Positions 16,731 to 24,695 of a DNA stretch of 34,317 nucleotides are shown here, piece after piece; positions within the stretch are counted from its first letter, which is position 1; each line of letters begins with the position of its first letter. Below the pieces are notes generated by a model. It searched no databases, had not been told where the DNA came from, and worked only from the letters and a program-made list of their open reading frames with translations. Source of the DNA: Aphanizomenon flos-aquae FACHB-1287 (GTDB lineage Bacteria > Cyanobacteriota > Cyanobacteriia > Cyanobacteriales > Nostocaceae); contig NZ_JACJTO010000042.1 in the NCBI RefSeq assembly GCF_014698755.1, forward strand, positions 1-34,317, given 5' to 3'. The position numbers and the translations under genes are program-made.

Positions 16731-18227
16731 TTATTCAAGAAGTCGCTTATTTATCCAATTACATTGTTCATAATGATATCTTAGCGCGTCCTGTTGTTTA
16801 GTAGCATCTTCACCAGTTAGACAACTTTCTATTTCTATTCCTCTAATATCTTGATAGTCTTTCGCTATTTGTTCAGATATTAATACTTCTCTGGTTGTTG
16901 GATGAATAGCTATGAGGTGTGCATCAAAAAGTCTATGCAAATCTACTCTCAAAAGTAAGCCATTAGCAACATCATGAGAATTAAGATCCCGATAGGGAAT
17001 AATATGTGCTGCTTCAATAATTTCTTTAATTTCACAACCACTAATTAAACATTTATAACCATATTTTTTTGTTAGTTCTTCTTTAAATTTTTCTTGTCCT
17101 TCTCGTGGTGGTGGAGATTTTACTGTTTTAACTTTTTTCTTGGTTAATAATTCTATCCATTGGGAATTATGATATTTTTTAGTTTTAATATCATCTTCAT
17201 GGATCATTTGTGCAGTTTTGGGATCAAATCCTTCAGGAAATTTAGTTTCATCATTATAAATTGCTCCTCGTAAAGTGCTAACACCTGTAAGTTGAGTTTT
17301 AGTCCCAGTTAAATTAGTGTTTCTAAAATCTACATCCGCAAAATTAGATCCTCTAATTCTACATCCTCTCAAGTCTGCTCCACTAAGATTTGCACCTGTT
17401 AAGCTTGCTTTTCTTAAGTCTGCTTCTGTTAAATCTACTCCCCTCAGATTTACACGTATTAATTTTGCATCTCTCAAATCTGCTACTTTTAAATTTGCAT
17501 TTTCTAAATTTGCTTCTGTTAAGTTTGCATCTCTCAAATCTGCTCCTCTTAAATTTACATTTTCTAAATTTGCTTCTGTTAAGTTTGCTCCTTTTAGTCT
17601 TGTTGCTAGTCTTCTGTCAAGAGTGTAAATTTTATCCATTTCGTTGCTAAAACAAACTTCATGTAACTTACCATTAGATAAATTAACTTTATTTAAGTTA
17701 GCCTTCTCTAACCAAGCACCTGTTAAATCAACTCCAGATAAATTTCGATCCATTAATTCTTCATTAAAAATTCTCCAAATTAAATAATACTTTTTATCAA
17801 TTTTCGTATTATTATCAATAATAACACCTTTTAAAATAGCACCATCTAAACAAGCATTTGTTAAATCAGCACCAGAAAGATTAGCACCACTAAGGTCTGT
17901 ATTAATTAAAATTGCACTACTCAGGTTTGCACCACTAAGATTTGCATCAATTAACCTTGCACTACTAAAGTCCGCATCAATTAAACTTGCACTACTAAGA
18001 TTTGTACCACTAAGATTTGCATCATATAGTTTTGAATTATTTAAGATGATTTTTGTTAGATTTTCATTGCTAAAATCTGGAACATTACGCTCAAGAAAAG
18101 TTCCGATACCTATCCTAATAAATTGACTATTTCTGTTATAAAATCTATGATAAATAAAATTTGTCTCACCCTGTTTGTAGAGTTTTAAAAGTTCTCTATC
18201 CTCCATTTTAATGTAACTAGAAATCAT
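16731..18227 (-). CDS. Pentapeptide-repeat protein fused to HNH endonuclease
   Basis: 498 aa. Residues about 50-140 and 165-310 are A(D/N)LxX pentapeptide repeats (e.g. ANLSGANL, GADLRDANL), which build a right-handed quadrilateral beta-helix. A hinge of about 50 residues follows, then an HNH_2-type domain (about 385-465): CLISGCEIKEIIEAAHIIPY, then ANGLLLRVDLHRLFD, with the H..N..H residues present. The C-terminus adds YHYEQCNWINKRLLE. An SD (AAGGAG) 5 nt before ATG 18227 fixes the start. Two 60-bp direct repeats in the DNA (17461-17580) show recent growth of the repeat region. It is the first gene of the operon with the AAA and TOPRIM genes. A nuclease effector or DNA-mimic sensor is plausible; function is not known. 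Confidence 0.87.
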   Translation of the reverse strand: MISSYIKMEDRELLKLYKQGETNFIYHRFYNRNSQFIRIGIGTFLERNVPDFSNENLTKIILNNSKLYDANLSGTNLSSASLIDADFSSARLIDANLSGANLSSAILINTDLSGANLSGADLTNACLDGAILKGVIIDNNTKIDKKYYLIWRIFNEELMDRNLSGVDLTGAWLEKANLNKVNLSNGKLHEVCFSNEMDKIYTLDRRLATRLKGANLTEANLENVNLRGADLRDANLTEANLENANLKVADLRDAKLIRVNLRGVDLTEADLRKASLTGANLSGADLRGCRIRGSNFADVDFRNTNLTGTKTQLTGVSTLRGAIYNDETKFPEGFDPKTAQMIHEDDIKTKKYHNSQWIELLTKKKVKTVKSPPPREGQEKFKEELTKKYGYKCLISGCEIKEIIEAAHIIPYRDLNSHDVANGLLLRVDLHRLFDAHLIAIHPTTREVLISEQIAKDYQDIRGIEIESCLTGEDATKQQDALRYHYEQCNWINKRLLE

Positions 18228-18282
18228 ACAACTCCTTAAACTAACTTAATAAATAACATTCTCTATTCTGTAGATTAAATAT

Positions 18283-18313
18283 ATTATACTTAATATATTA
18301 GTGTTTTTACCAA
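18283..18313 (-). promoter_or_regulatory. Candidate promoter of the HNH/AAA/TOPRIM operon
   Basis: On the minus strand TTGGTA (18313-18308) and TATAAT (18288-18283) are separated by 19 bp, about 55 bp before the start codon of the HNH fusion gene. The -10 is a perfect consensus; the spacer is 1-2 bp long. The 125-bp region is shared with the divergent hicA gene. Confidence 0.45.
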
Positions 18314-18352
18314 AAATTTATCAAATCACTAATCACGCTATGATAGTAAACA

Positions 18353-18544
18353 ATGAAGGTTAAAGAAGTTCTCAAAATTCTAGAAGATGATGGTTGGTAT
18401 ATTGACCGCATTAGAGGTAGTCACCGTATCCTCAAAAATGAAAATAAATCAGGTATTGTAGTTGTACCTGGAAAACCAAGTGATGACATTCCCATAGGTA
18501 CACTTTCATCAATTTGGAAGCAAGCAAAATTAGGAGAAATATAA
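18353..18544 (+). CDS. hicA: HicA-type toxin (mRNA interferase)
   Basis: 63 aa with a dsRBD-like fold: MKVKEVLKILEDDGWY, then RGSHRILKN containing the catalytic His of HicA, and VVVPGKPSDDIPIGTLSSI. HicA degrades mRNA when freed from HicB. The length is typical. Its stop overlaps the start of hicB (TAATG). It is divergent from the HNH/AAA/TOPRIM operon. Confidence 0.88.
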   Translation: MKVKEVLKILEDDGWYIDRIRGSHRILKNENKSGIVVVPGKPSDDIPIGTLSSIWKQAKLGEI

Positions 18545-18759
18545 TGATTGAGTATGCAGTAATTTATGAACGTGGTGAAACAAACTGGGGTGCTTATGTT
18601 CCTGACTTACCCGGTTGTGTCAGCATTGGGGATACTTTAGCAGAAGTACAGGAAAATATTAAAGAAGCTATAGAATTGTATTTGGAAGTATTGAAAGAAG
18701 ATGGAAAACCTATACCTGAACCTTCTACAGAAGTTGGTAAAATAGCAGTGACGATATAA
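18544..18759 (+). CDS. hicB: HicB-type antitoxin
   Basis: 71 aa from ATG 18544. The HicB partial RNase H-like fold is shown by YAVIYERGETNWGAYVPDLP, GCVSIGDTLAEVQENIKEAI and YLEVLKEDGKPIPEP. There is no C-terminal DNA-binding domain, as in the short HicB forms. It overlaps hicA by one base. A TTG 30 bp upstream would only extend it into hicA and has no support. Confidence 0.88.
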   Translation: MIEYAVIYERGETNWGAYVPDLPGCVSIGDTLAEVQENIKEAIELYLEVLKEDGKPIPEPSTEVGKIAVTI

Positions 18760-18820
18760 ATACAATTACGGCGGAAGCTGATATCATATCTGTTGACAAT
18801 TAGTAAAGGGTAACATTCAA

Positions 18821-19018
18821 ATGACAATTAAAGAACAAATAACACAAGAATTAGAAAAATTACCTGAACCTGTGTTACAGGAAATCTTAGATTTTGTCCA
18901 GTTTTTGCAAACCAAGCACCAACAAAATAAGATGCTAGAAATTACGATTATGAGTGAATCTTCACTAGCAAAAGATTGGTTGAAACCAGAGGAAGATGCA
19001 GCATGGCAGAATTTATAA
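18821..19018 (+). CDS. DUF2281-type antitoxin
   Basis: 65 aa. The N-terminus LEKLPEPVLQEILDFVQFLQ matches the DUF2281 family, commonly found next to PIN or MazF-type toxins. The C-terminus (DWLKPEEDAAWQNL) is a typical antitoxin tail that wraps the toxin. It overlaps the next gene by 16 bp. Confidence 0.75.
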   Translation: MTIKEQITQELEKLPEPVLQEILDFVQFLQTKHQQNKMLEITIMSESSLAKDWLKPEEDAAWQNL

Positions 19019-19335
19019 AAGGTGATGTTGTTATTGTTCCCTTTCCATTTTCAAATTTAAGTCAAACAAAACGTAGACCAGCTTTAGTTATTGCTACACT
19101 TCAGGGAAATGACATGATTCTTTGTCAAATTACCAGTCAATCTGTTAATGATATGTATGCTATTGGAATAGATAATTTTGATTTTAACTCAGGTGGTTTA
19201 AATCAGCCAAGTAATATTAGACCAAATCGGCTTTTTACTGCTGAAAAGCAAATTATCCTATATAAAGCAGGTCAAATTAAAAGTGAAAAATTAACAGAAG
19301 TGATTAACAAAATTTTTGAAATTTTACAGTCTTAG
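19003..19335 (+). CDS. MazF/PemK-type toxin
   Basis: 110 aa from ATG 19003. Family features: KGDVVIVPFPFSNLSQTKRR (beta-barrel start), PALVIATLQGNDMILCQITS, PSNIRPNRLFTAEKQ. MazF proteins are sequence-specific endoribonucleases. ATG 19003 is preferred to a start at 18976 because the family begins with a short residue run before KGD. The gene overlaps its antitoxin by 16 bp. A hairpin at 19367-19394 lies 31 bp downstream. Confidence 0.85.
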   Translation: MAEFIKGDVVIVPFPFSNLSQTKRRPALVIATLQGNDMILCQITSQSVNDMYAIGIDNFDFNSGGLNQPSNIRPNRLFTAEKQIILYKAGQIKSEKLTEVINKIFEILQS

Positions 19336-19366
19336 ACAGTCAATTTTGATGTTTGGTGCATACATT

Positions 19367-19394
19367 GTAGAGACGCTTCATGAAACGTCTCTAC
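19367..19394. terminator. GTAGAGACG hairpin between convergent genes
   Basis: GTAGAGACG (19367-19375) pairs with CGTCTCTAC (19386-19394) around a 10-nt loop, between the ends of the MazF-type gene (+) and the alaS fragment (-). This GTAGAGACG palindrome is a familiar dispersed repeat in Nostocales; it may serve as a bidirectional terminator. Confidence 0.5.
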
Positions 19395-19410
19395 ATCATT
19401 CTTCAAAATC

Positions 19411-20103
19411 CTATTTCAACGCTGCTAATAAATCATTTTTTGCAGTTTCTAAAGCCTCCGGTAACTTACTCGCGTCACGTCCCCCAGCTTGCGCGAGATT
19501 GGGTTTTCCACCACCACCACCTCCACAAATTTTCGCTATCGTTCCCACAAATTTTCCCGCTTGGATTCCTTTTTTATTCACTTCAGAACTAAAAGCTGCA
19601 ACAATACTCACTTTTCCGGCTTCGGGAATAGAACCTAAAACCACCGCCCCATTACCGATTTTTTGCAGTAATCTTTCCGCAGCAGCTTTTAATGATTCTG
19701 GGTCAATATCTGCCATTTGAGCAACAATAATTTTATGTTCTCCGATCATTTCCGCAGTTTGTAATAAGCTGTCAGATTTAACAATTGCTATTTGTGATTT
19801 CAGGGTTTGAATTTCTTTTTCATTGTTGCGAAGTTCGGTTTGTAAAGTGGTGATTCTGTCGGGTATTTCTTCGGGTTTGACCTTAAAGCGATCGCACAAA
19901 TCTTTTGTTACCATATCACGCACATTCAAATAATCCAATACCGCAGCCCCAGAAACCGCTTCTATTCTTCTCACTCCAGACGCAACTCCGGCTTCAGAAA
20001 TGATTTTAAAAACGCCAATTTCCGCCGTATTATTAACATGAGTTCCCCCACATAATTCCATCGAAACGCCAGAGAAAATAATGACGCGCACTTGATCACC
20101 GTA
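19411..20103 (-). pseudogene. alaS: Alanyl-tRNA synthetase, C-terminal fragment
   Basis: About 230 residues of AlaRS C-terminus: YGDQVRV, GVSMELCGGTHVNNTAEIG (end of the editing domain, with the Cys/His metal site), VRRIEAVSG, a coiled-coil ITTLQTELRNNEKEIQTLK, and the C-Ala/DHHA1-like end with GGGGGGKPNLAQAGG. A complete AlaRS has about 870-880 residues, so the catalytic and anticodon parts are gone. Homology starts at 20103 and two stop codons lie directly before it (20109-20104), so the break is sharp. A GTG at 20091 could start the fragment. AlaRS is essential, so an intact alaS should exist elsewhere; this piece is probably a rearrangement scar. Confidence 0.85.
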
Positions 20104-20166
20104 TTATTATCTGTAACTTATCACAGTAAATATGAAATATATAGTGACTTAAATCATTTAACATTT

Positions 20167-20880
20167 CTAAATATTCTCTTCTTCTGCACTCTGCGTCTCT
20201 GCGCTTCTGCGTGAGATAATCACTTCCAAACACTCCATAGCAGAAACCCCTTTTCTCATTGCTTCCACCAAAGCTTGATAACTTTCCCAATTCTCCTGGA
20301 TCAGATTTTTAGATTGAAGTAAATAAAACCGTTGTTTTTGTTGATAAATAGCCTCAGAAAAACCAAGACCTTGCAAAAATTGCATTAACTTAATTTTATC
20401 ATCATTACCACCTTCAGCCGAATTAAAAATCAAATTTTCCGCAGCAATTCCCGCCATTAAAATTGTACAATAACGGTCTAAAATTTGGGCACTAATTTCA
20501 CCTTTTTCTATTTGCGTTGTTAACTCCCTATCATCTATTGATACCCCCCCTTGTCCTGGTTGTCCTTGTTTCCAAGCTTCCCACGCACTAAGAGTATAGC
20601 CAGTTATGGGGATTTCTAATAAGTGAGCCACGAGAAAATGACCTGCTTCATGATGTAAAATGCGTTCTTTATATTCTGGAGAAAATCGCGCTAGAAAGTC
20701 TAAAAATATCGTTCCTCCCTTACCTTGAAAGCTGAAATTATCTAAAGTTGCAATTCCTAAAAACGTCACTGTAGCTAAAGCTGGTATTGTGGGAGAAAGA
20801 TGTATTAACGGTCCTAATAAAGTAGAAAAAGTCATCAGAAAAACAGATATAGCAACCAGATTTATTGCAGTTTGGCTCAT
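20167..20880 (-). CDS. M41-like zinc metalloprotease without AAA domain
   Basis: 237 aa. Two membrane segments in the first 45 residues (NLVAISVFLMTFSTLLGPLI, then a second around IPALATVTFLGIA), then the zinc site HHEAGHFLVAHLL (HExxH, about residue 77) and, later, LMAGIAAENLIF and a GGNDDKIK region as in FtsH proteases. The AAA ATPase domain of FtsH is absent, as in plant FtsHi-like or cyanobacterial 'ATP-dependent Zn protease' homologues. It is membrane-bound and faces the side of its catalytic domain (cytosol by analogy). The final 15 residues (SRRSAETQSAEEENI) come from a dispersed repeat of the 'CTGCGTCTCTGCG' type and are probably not original. Confidence 0.75.
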   Translation of the reverse strand: MSQTAINLVAISVFLMTFSTLLGPLIHLSPTIPALATVTFLGIATLDNFSFQGKGGTIFLDFLARFSPEYKERILHHEAGHFLVAHLLEIPITGYTLSAWEAWKQGQPGQGGVSIDDRELTTQIEKGEISAQILDRYCTILMAGIAAENLIFNSAEGGNDDKIKLMQFLQGLGFSEAIYQQKQRFYLLQSKNLIQENWESYQALVEAMRKGVSAMECLEVIISRRSAETQSAEEENI

Positions 20881-20944
20881 GGTAAGTTTTTTTAATATAA
20901 TAAAATAGAATTATACCTAATTTCTCAGCCATCAAATCAAAATT

Positions 20945-21523
20945 ATGCAATCTCCATTAAGTATTATTAGTGTTGAACAATACCTAGACGCTGAAAAATC
21001 TAGCGATATTCGCCATGAATATGTGGCCGGACAAATTTTTGCAATGGCGGGTGCAAGCGAAGATCGCAGTTTGATAAAAGGTAATATTATCGCTATATTA
21101 CGTCCCCATTTGCGTGGGAGTTCCTGTCGTGCTTTCGTGTCAGATATGAAAGTAAAAGTTAAAATCAGAAATGCTAATATATTCTACTATCCTGATATTA
21201 TTGTTACTTGTGATCCTGAAGATAAGGAAAGGTACTTTAAAACTCGTCCTAATTTGATTATAGAAGTTTTATCTAATTCCACAGCAACAATAGACAAACG
21301 TGAAAAACGCATTAATTATCAAACTATAGACAGTCTAAAGGAATATGTTCTAGTTTACCAAAATCAAATAAAAGTGGAGGTTTGTCGTCAAGATGATCAA
21401 GGAAATTGGTCAACGGAAGTATTAGGAAAAGATGATAAATTACATTTAGATTCAGTTAACTTAACTTTGACAATGGCAGATATTTATGAAGATGTGATAG
21501 AACAAATAAATATCAAAAATTAA
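20945..21523 (+). CDS. Uma2 family protein (DUF820, PD-(D/E)XK nuclease-like)
   Basis: 192 aa. The pattern ISVEQYLDAEKSSDIRHEYV, FVSDMKVKVK, YYPDIIVTCDP, PNLIIEVLSNSTATIDKREK and SLKEYVLV matches Uma2 proteins, with the D and E.V residues of the nuclease-like core. It is divergent from the zinc protease and 65 bp upstream of the P450 gene on the same strand, but there is no sign of functional linkage. It is not closely similar to the Uma2 gene at 7228. Confidence 0.85.
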   Translation: MQSPLSIISVEQYLDAEKSSDIRHEYVAGQIFAMAGASEDRSLIKGNIIAILRPHLRGSSCRAFVSDMKVKVKIRNANIFYYPDIIVTCDPEDKERYFKTRPNLIIEVLSNSTATIDKREKRINYQTIDSLKEYVLVYQNQIKVEVCRQDDQGNWSTEVLGKDDKLHLDSVNLTLTMADIYEDVIEQINIKN

Positions 21524-21588
21524 AAAATATTGATCAAAACTGGATTTTCGACTAAATTTAACTATCCTTCAAAAGAAAAATAACCTTT

Positions 21589-22923
21589 ATGCAACCAACA
21601 TTATTAGACAAAACCCTGAATCACTTTCAAGCTTGGGCAATAGAGAACCCTCAAAACCCAGTCAGCCGTACCTTTTTGCCTATAATCAGTTTTGTAGAGG
21701 GAACAATTGCCAATGATCCACCTTACCTAGATAGAAAAAGGCAAGTGCTGGGGGAGGCTTTTTGTTGTGCAGGGGAAGTAGTCTTAGGAGACTTTAAAAC
21801 CCTAGAAACCGCCCTAACCTCACCCCAAGCCCGTGACTGGAGACTGGGAACTTCCATGCTTAGTTCTAGTCATAGTCCAGGAGTTGATCAAGGAGGTCGC
21901 AATGTTCTTTTAATTACTCTCTCAGACCCAGCAGCCGGTGGGGAAAATCATCATGCTTTCCGTCAGTGTGTTGATAATTACTTCTTTAATGAAGACATGG
22001 TAATGCGTCAAAATGATCAAGTAGCACAACGTTTGTTCAATAAGTTAGCGGCTGATTATGTAGATAGAATTACCAATAATAGTTTAGAAGAATTTTTCAA
22101 TAATGATCAACGAGATTGGATGGGCTTTTTAGTCCGGTATCTTCACTACGTTATTTTTGGCATTAATCCTGATGATGAAGCAACAATCAGAATTATCACA
22201 ACCTTACACTATACCAAAAGGGGAACATTATATTATTTTGCTGGCAGCAGTAGTTTAGAAAAGTTAAATATATGGGGATTTCGTCAAGTTCCTGAACTGG
22301 TAGAGCAAGTAGCGACGATTTACGAAAATTCTCCAGCCTTAGCTAATTTTGAAGAGAACGACCCTAAATATCATAAAATGACGCGGCGAGAACTTGCAAA
22401 ACTGATGGTGTCTTTAATGAGTATTGCCGGGTTGCAAGGGCCGCTACACTTGGGAAAAACAGCATTAGGTTATCAATCCCTTCCTGCTTACCAAGGTCGT
22501 CAAACTGATAAAATTGACATTAAGAATTATTGGGACAGACTCGATCTTAATGATCGTCCTAGTATTCAACTTTTTCTGTTAGAATGCGCTCGTCTGTTTA
22601 TGCCCGTAAGTGCCTCCCACCGAGTTGCTACAGAACCATTTACGGTGACAGTTGCGGGTAAAGCGCGAACCTTTCCGAAAGGAACTAAAATTTTAATTCC
22701 TATGCTTTTGGGGATGTTAAGTGAAGATTTTTGGGGAAAAACTGCTTATGAATTTAATGCAAACAGAGAAAATCTTTGCCCTTTTCACATGGGTTTTAAT
22801 TCCGTTGGTTCTCGTCATGCTGGCCGCATTTGTCCGGGGAAAGACTTAGCATTAGAAATGCTGACCAATGTTATTATTACCGTGGGTAAAGCTCGTCGCT
22901 CTTACTTAAGCCAAATATCCTAG
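21589..22923 (+). CDS. Cytochrome P450-like protein, CYP74-like
   Basis: 444 aa. The heme-binding end FHMGFNSVGSRHAGRICPGKDLALEML (positions 395-425 region, given here as its motif GRICPGKDLAL) has the Cys ligand followed by GKD. CYP74 enzymes (allene oxide synthase, hydroperoxide lyase) end in C-A-G-K-D, and the usual I-helix AGxxT of O2-using P450s is replaced here by SIAGLQGP, which fits enzymes that use fatty-acid hydroperoxides and need no O2 or reductase. The gene lies 21 bp before a lipoxygenase, which would supply such hydroperoxides. Product type (allene oxide, aldehyde, epoxy alcohol) cannot be told from sequence. Confidence 0.72.
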   Translation: MQPTLLDKTLNHFQAWAIENPQNPVSRTFLPIISFVEGTIANDPPYLDRKRQVLGEAFCCAGEVVLGDFKTLETALTSPQARDWRLGTSMLSSSHSPGVDQGGRNVLLITLSDPAAGGENHHAFRQCVDNYFFNEDMVMRQNDQVAQRLFNKLAADYVDRITNNSLEEFFNNDQRDWMGFLVRYLHYVIFGINPDDEATIRIITTLHYTKRGTLYYFAGSSSLEKLNIWGFRQVPELVEQVATIYENSPALANFEENDPKYHKMTRRELAKLMVSLMSIAGLQGPLHLGKTALGYQSLPAYQGRQTDKIDIKNYWDRLDLNDRPSIQLFLLECARLFMPVSASHRVATEPFTVTVAGKARTFPKGTKILIPMLLGMLSEDFWGKTAYEFNANRENLCPFHMGFNSVGSRHAGRICPGKDLALEMLTNVIITVGKARRSYLSQIS

Positions 22924-22944
22924 TCCATATTATAAATAAATATC

Positions 22945-24591
22945 ATGCAGCCATTTCTACCTCAAAATGACCCAAACCCCGCACAACGCCAATCTTCTCT
23001 AGAGAAAGGCCGCAAAGAGTATCAATTCATGTATGATTTTTTGCCGCCTATGGCAATGATCAAAAGCGTACCTCCCGCAGAGAATTTTTCTACTAAGTAT
23101 ATTGCTGAACGGACATTAAAGGCAGCAGAACTTCCTCTAAATATGATGGCTGTTAAAACTCATGCTATGTGGGATCCTTTAGATGAATTGCAAGATTATG
23201 AGGACTTTTTCCCAGTTTTGCAAAAACCTAATGTGATGAAAACCTATGAAACCGATGATTCCTTCGCGGAACAACGGCTTTGTGGGGTAAATCCGATGGT
23301 TTTACGTCAAATTAAGCAAATGCCAGCTAACTTTGCCTTTACCATCGAAGAATTACAGGATAAGTTTGGCAATTCTATTAATTTAATCGAAAGATTGGCC
23401 ACAGGAAATCTATATGTCGCTGATTATAGATCCTTGGCGTTCGTTCAAGGTGGCACTTATGCCAAAGGAAAAAAGTACCTACCAGCACCTCTAGCCTTTT
23501 TCTGTTGGCGCAGTTCAGGCTTTCAAGATCGAGGCCAATTAGTACCTGTAGCCATTCAAATCGTCCCCAAAGCAGGTAAAGTCAGCCCTTTGCTAACTCC
23601 TTTTGATGACCCTTTAACCTGGTTTTATGCTAAGTCCTGTGTGCAAATTGCTGATGCTAATCATCATGAAATGAGCAGCCATTTATGCCGGACTCACCTG
23701 GTAATGGAACCCTTTGCTGTTGTCACCCCGCGTCAACTGGCTGAAAATCATCCTCTGAGAATATTACTCAGACCCCATTTCCGGTTTATGTTGGCTAATA
23801 ATGATTTAGCCCGCAAGCGTCTGGTTAGTAGGGGCGGTTTTGTGGATGAATTATTAGCAGGAACTCTGCAAGAATCATTGCAAATTGTGGTAGATGCCTA
23901 TAAAAGTTGGAGTCTGGACCAGTTTGCTCTATCCAGGGAACTCAAAAATCGCGGTGTAGATGATGTGAAAAACTTGCCACATTATCCTTATCGGGATGAT
24001 GGAATTTTGTTATGGAATGCGATTAATAAGTTTGTATTTAACTATTTGCAGCTTTATTATAAGAGTCCAGCAGACTTGAAAGCAGACGGAGAACTGCAAG
24101 CTTGGGCGCGGGAATTGGTGGCTCAGGATGGTGGTAGAGTTAAGGGTATGAGCGACCGCATTGATACCTTAGAACAATTAGTTGAGATTGTTACTACTAT
24201 CATATATATTTGTGGTCCTCAGCATTCGGCGGTTAATTTCTCCCAATATGAATACATGGGTTTTATTCCTAATATGCCCCTAGCTGCTTATCAAGAAATT
24301 CAACAAAAGGGTGATATTGAAGACCGTCAAGCCCTGATAGATTTTCTACCACCAGCAAAGCCCACAAATACCCAATTATCAACTGTGTACATACTTTCAG
24401 ACTATCGTTATGACAGACTGGGATATTATGAAGAGGAAGAATTTACAGATCCAAATGCTGACCAAGTTGTGAATAAATTTCAGCAAGAATTGAATATGGT
24501 ACAGAGAAAAATTGAATTGAATAATAAGGGACGTTTAGTAAATTACGAATATCTCCAACCCAGACTTATTCTCAACAGTATTAGTATTTAA
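22945..24591 (+). CDS. Lipoxygenase (catalytic domain only)
   Basis: 548 aa, without the N-terminal PLAT domain of plant enzymes, as in bacterial mini-lipoxygenases. The iron ligands are visible: His-x4-His in NHHEMSSHLCRTH (about residues 240-246), His/Asn in GPQHSAVNFSQYEYMG (about residues 424-428), and the C-terminal Ile (NSISI). The LAR motif (NNDLARKRLV) has Ala at the probable Coffa position, which would favour S-configured hydroperoxides. It oxygenates polyunsaturated fatty acids. The gene follows the CYP74-like P450 by 21 bp, so an oxylipin operon is likely. The terminator at 24612 ends it. Confidence 0.92.
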   Translation: MQPFLPQNDPNPAQRQSSLEKGRKEYQFMYDFLPPMAMIKSVPPAENFSTKYIAERTLKAAELPLNMMAVKTHAMWDPLDELQDYEDFFPVLQKPNVMKTYETDDSFAEQRLCGVNPMVLRQIKQMPANFAFTIEELQDKFGNSINLIERLATGNLYVADYRSLAFVQGGTYAKGKKYLPAPLAFFCWRSSGFQDRGQLVPVAIQIVPKAGKVSPLLTPFDDPLTWFYAKSCVQIADANHHEMSSHLCRTHLVMEPFAVVTPRQLAENHPLRILLRPHFRFMLANNDLARKRLVSRGGFVDELLAGTLQESLQIVVDAYKSWSLDQFALSRELKNRGVDDVKNLPHYPYRDDGILLWNAINKFVFNYLQLYYKSPADLKADGELQAWARELVAQDGGRVKGMSDRIDTLEQLVEIVTTIIYICGPQHSAVNFSQYEYMGFIPNMPLAAYQEIQQKGDIEDRQALIDFLPPAKPTNTQLSTVYILSDYRYDRLGYYEEEEFTDPNADQVVNKFQQELNMVQRKIELNNKGRLVNYEYLQPRLILNSISI

Positions 24592-24611
24592 CTAATTGCA
24601 GAATAGACAAA

Positions 24612-24651
24612 ACCCCTTTTTTAATAATTTTTAATAATATTAAAATGGGGT
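24612..24651 (+). terminator. Terminator-like hairpin after the lipoxygenase gene
   Basis: ACCCC plus TTTT/AAAA-rich stem pairs with its complement ending GGGGT, with one mismatch and an AT-rich loop, followed by TATTTTATT. It lies 20 bp after the lipoxygenase stop. Confidence 0.5.
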
Positions 24652-24695
24652 ATTTTATTCTTCATCATTCACTATAAACAATTGATATGATAGTT

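Noticed and set aside
17317-17650. Two Leu/Ser/Lys-rich plus-strand frames
   Set aside because: They are antisense to the pentapeptide repeats; composition follows from the repeat codons and there is no start context.
19316-19720. 134-aa and 70-aa plus-strand frames
   Set aside because: Antisense to the alaS fragment, whose AlaRS motifs are clear.
20096-20290. 64-aa frame after the zinc protease
   Set aside because: Overlaps the protease end in another frame and a dispersed repeat.
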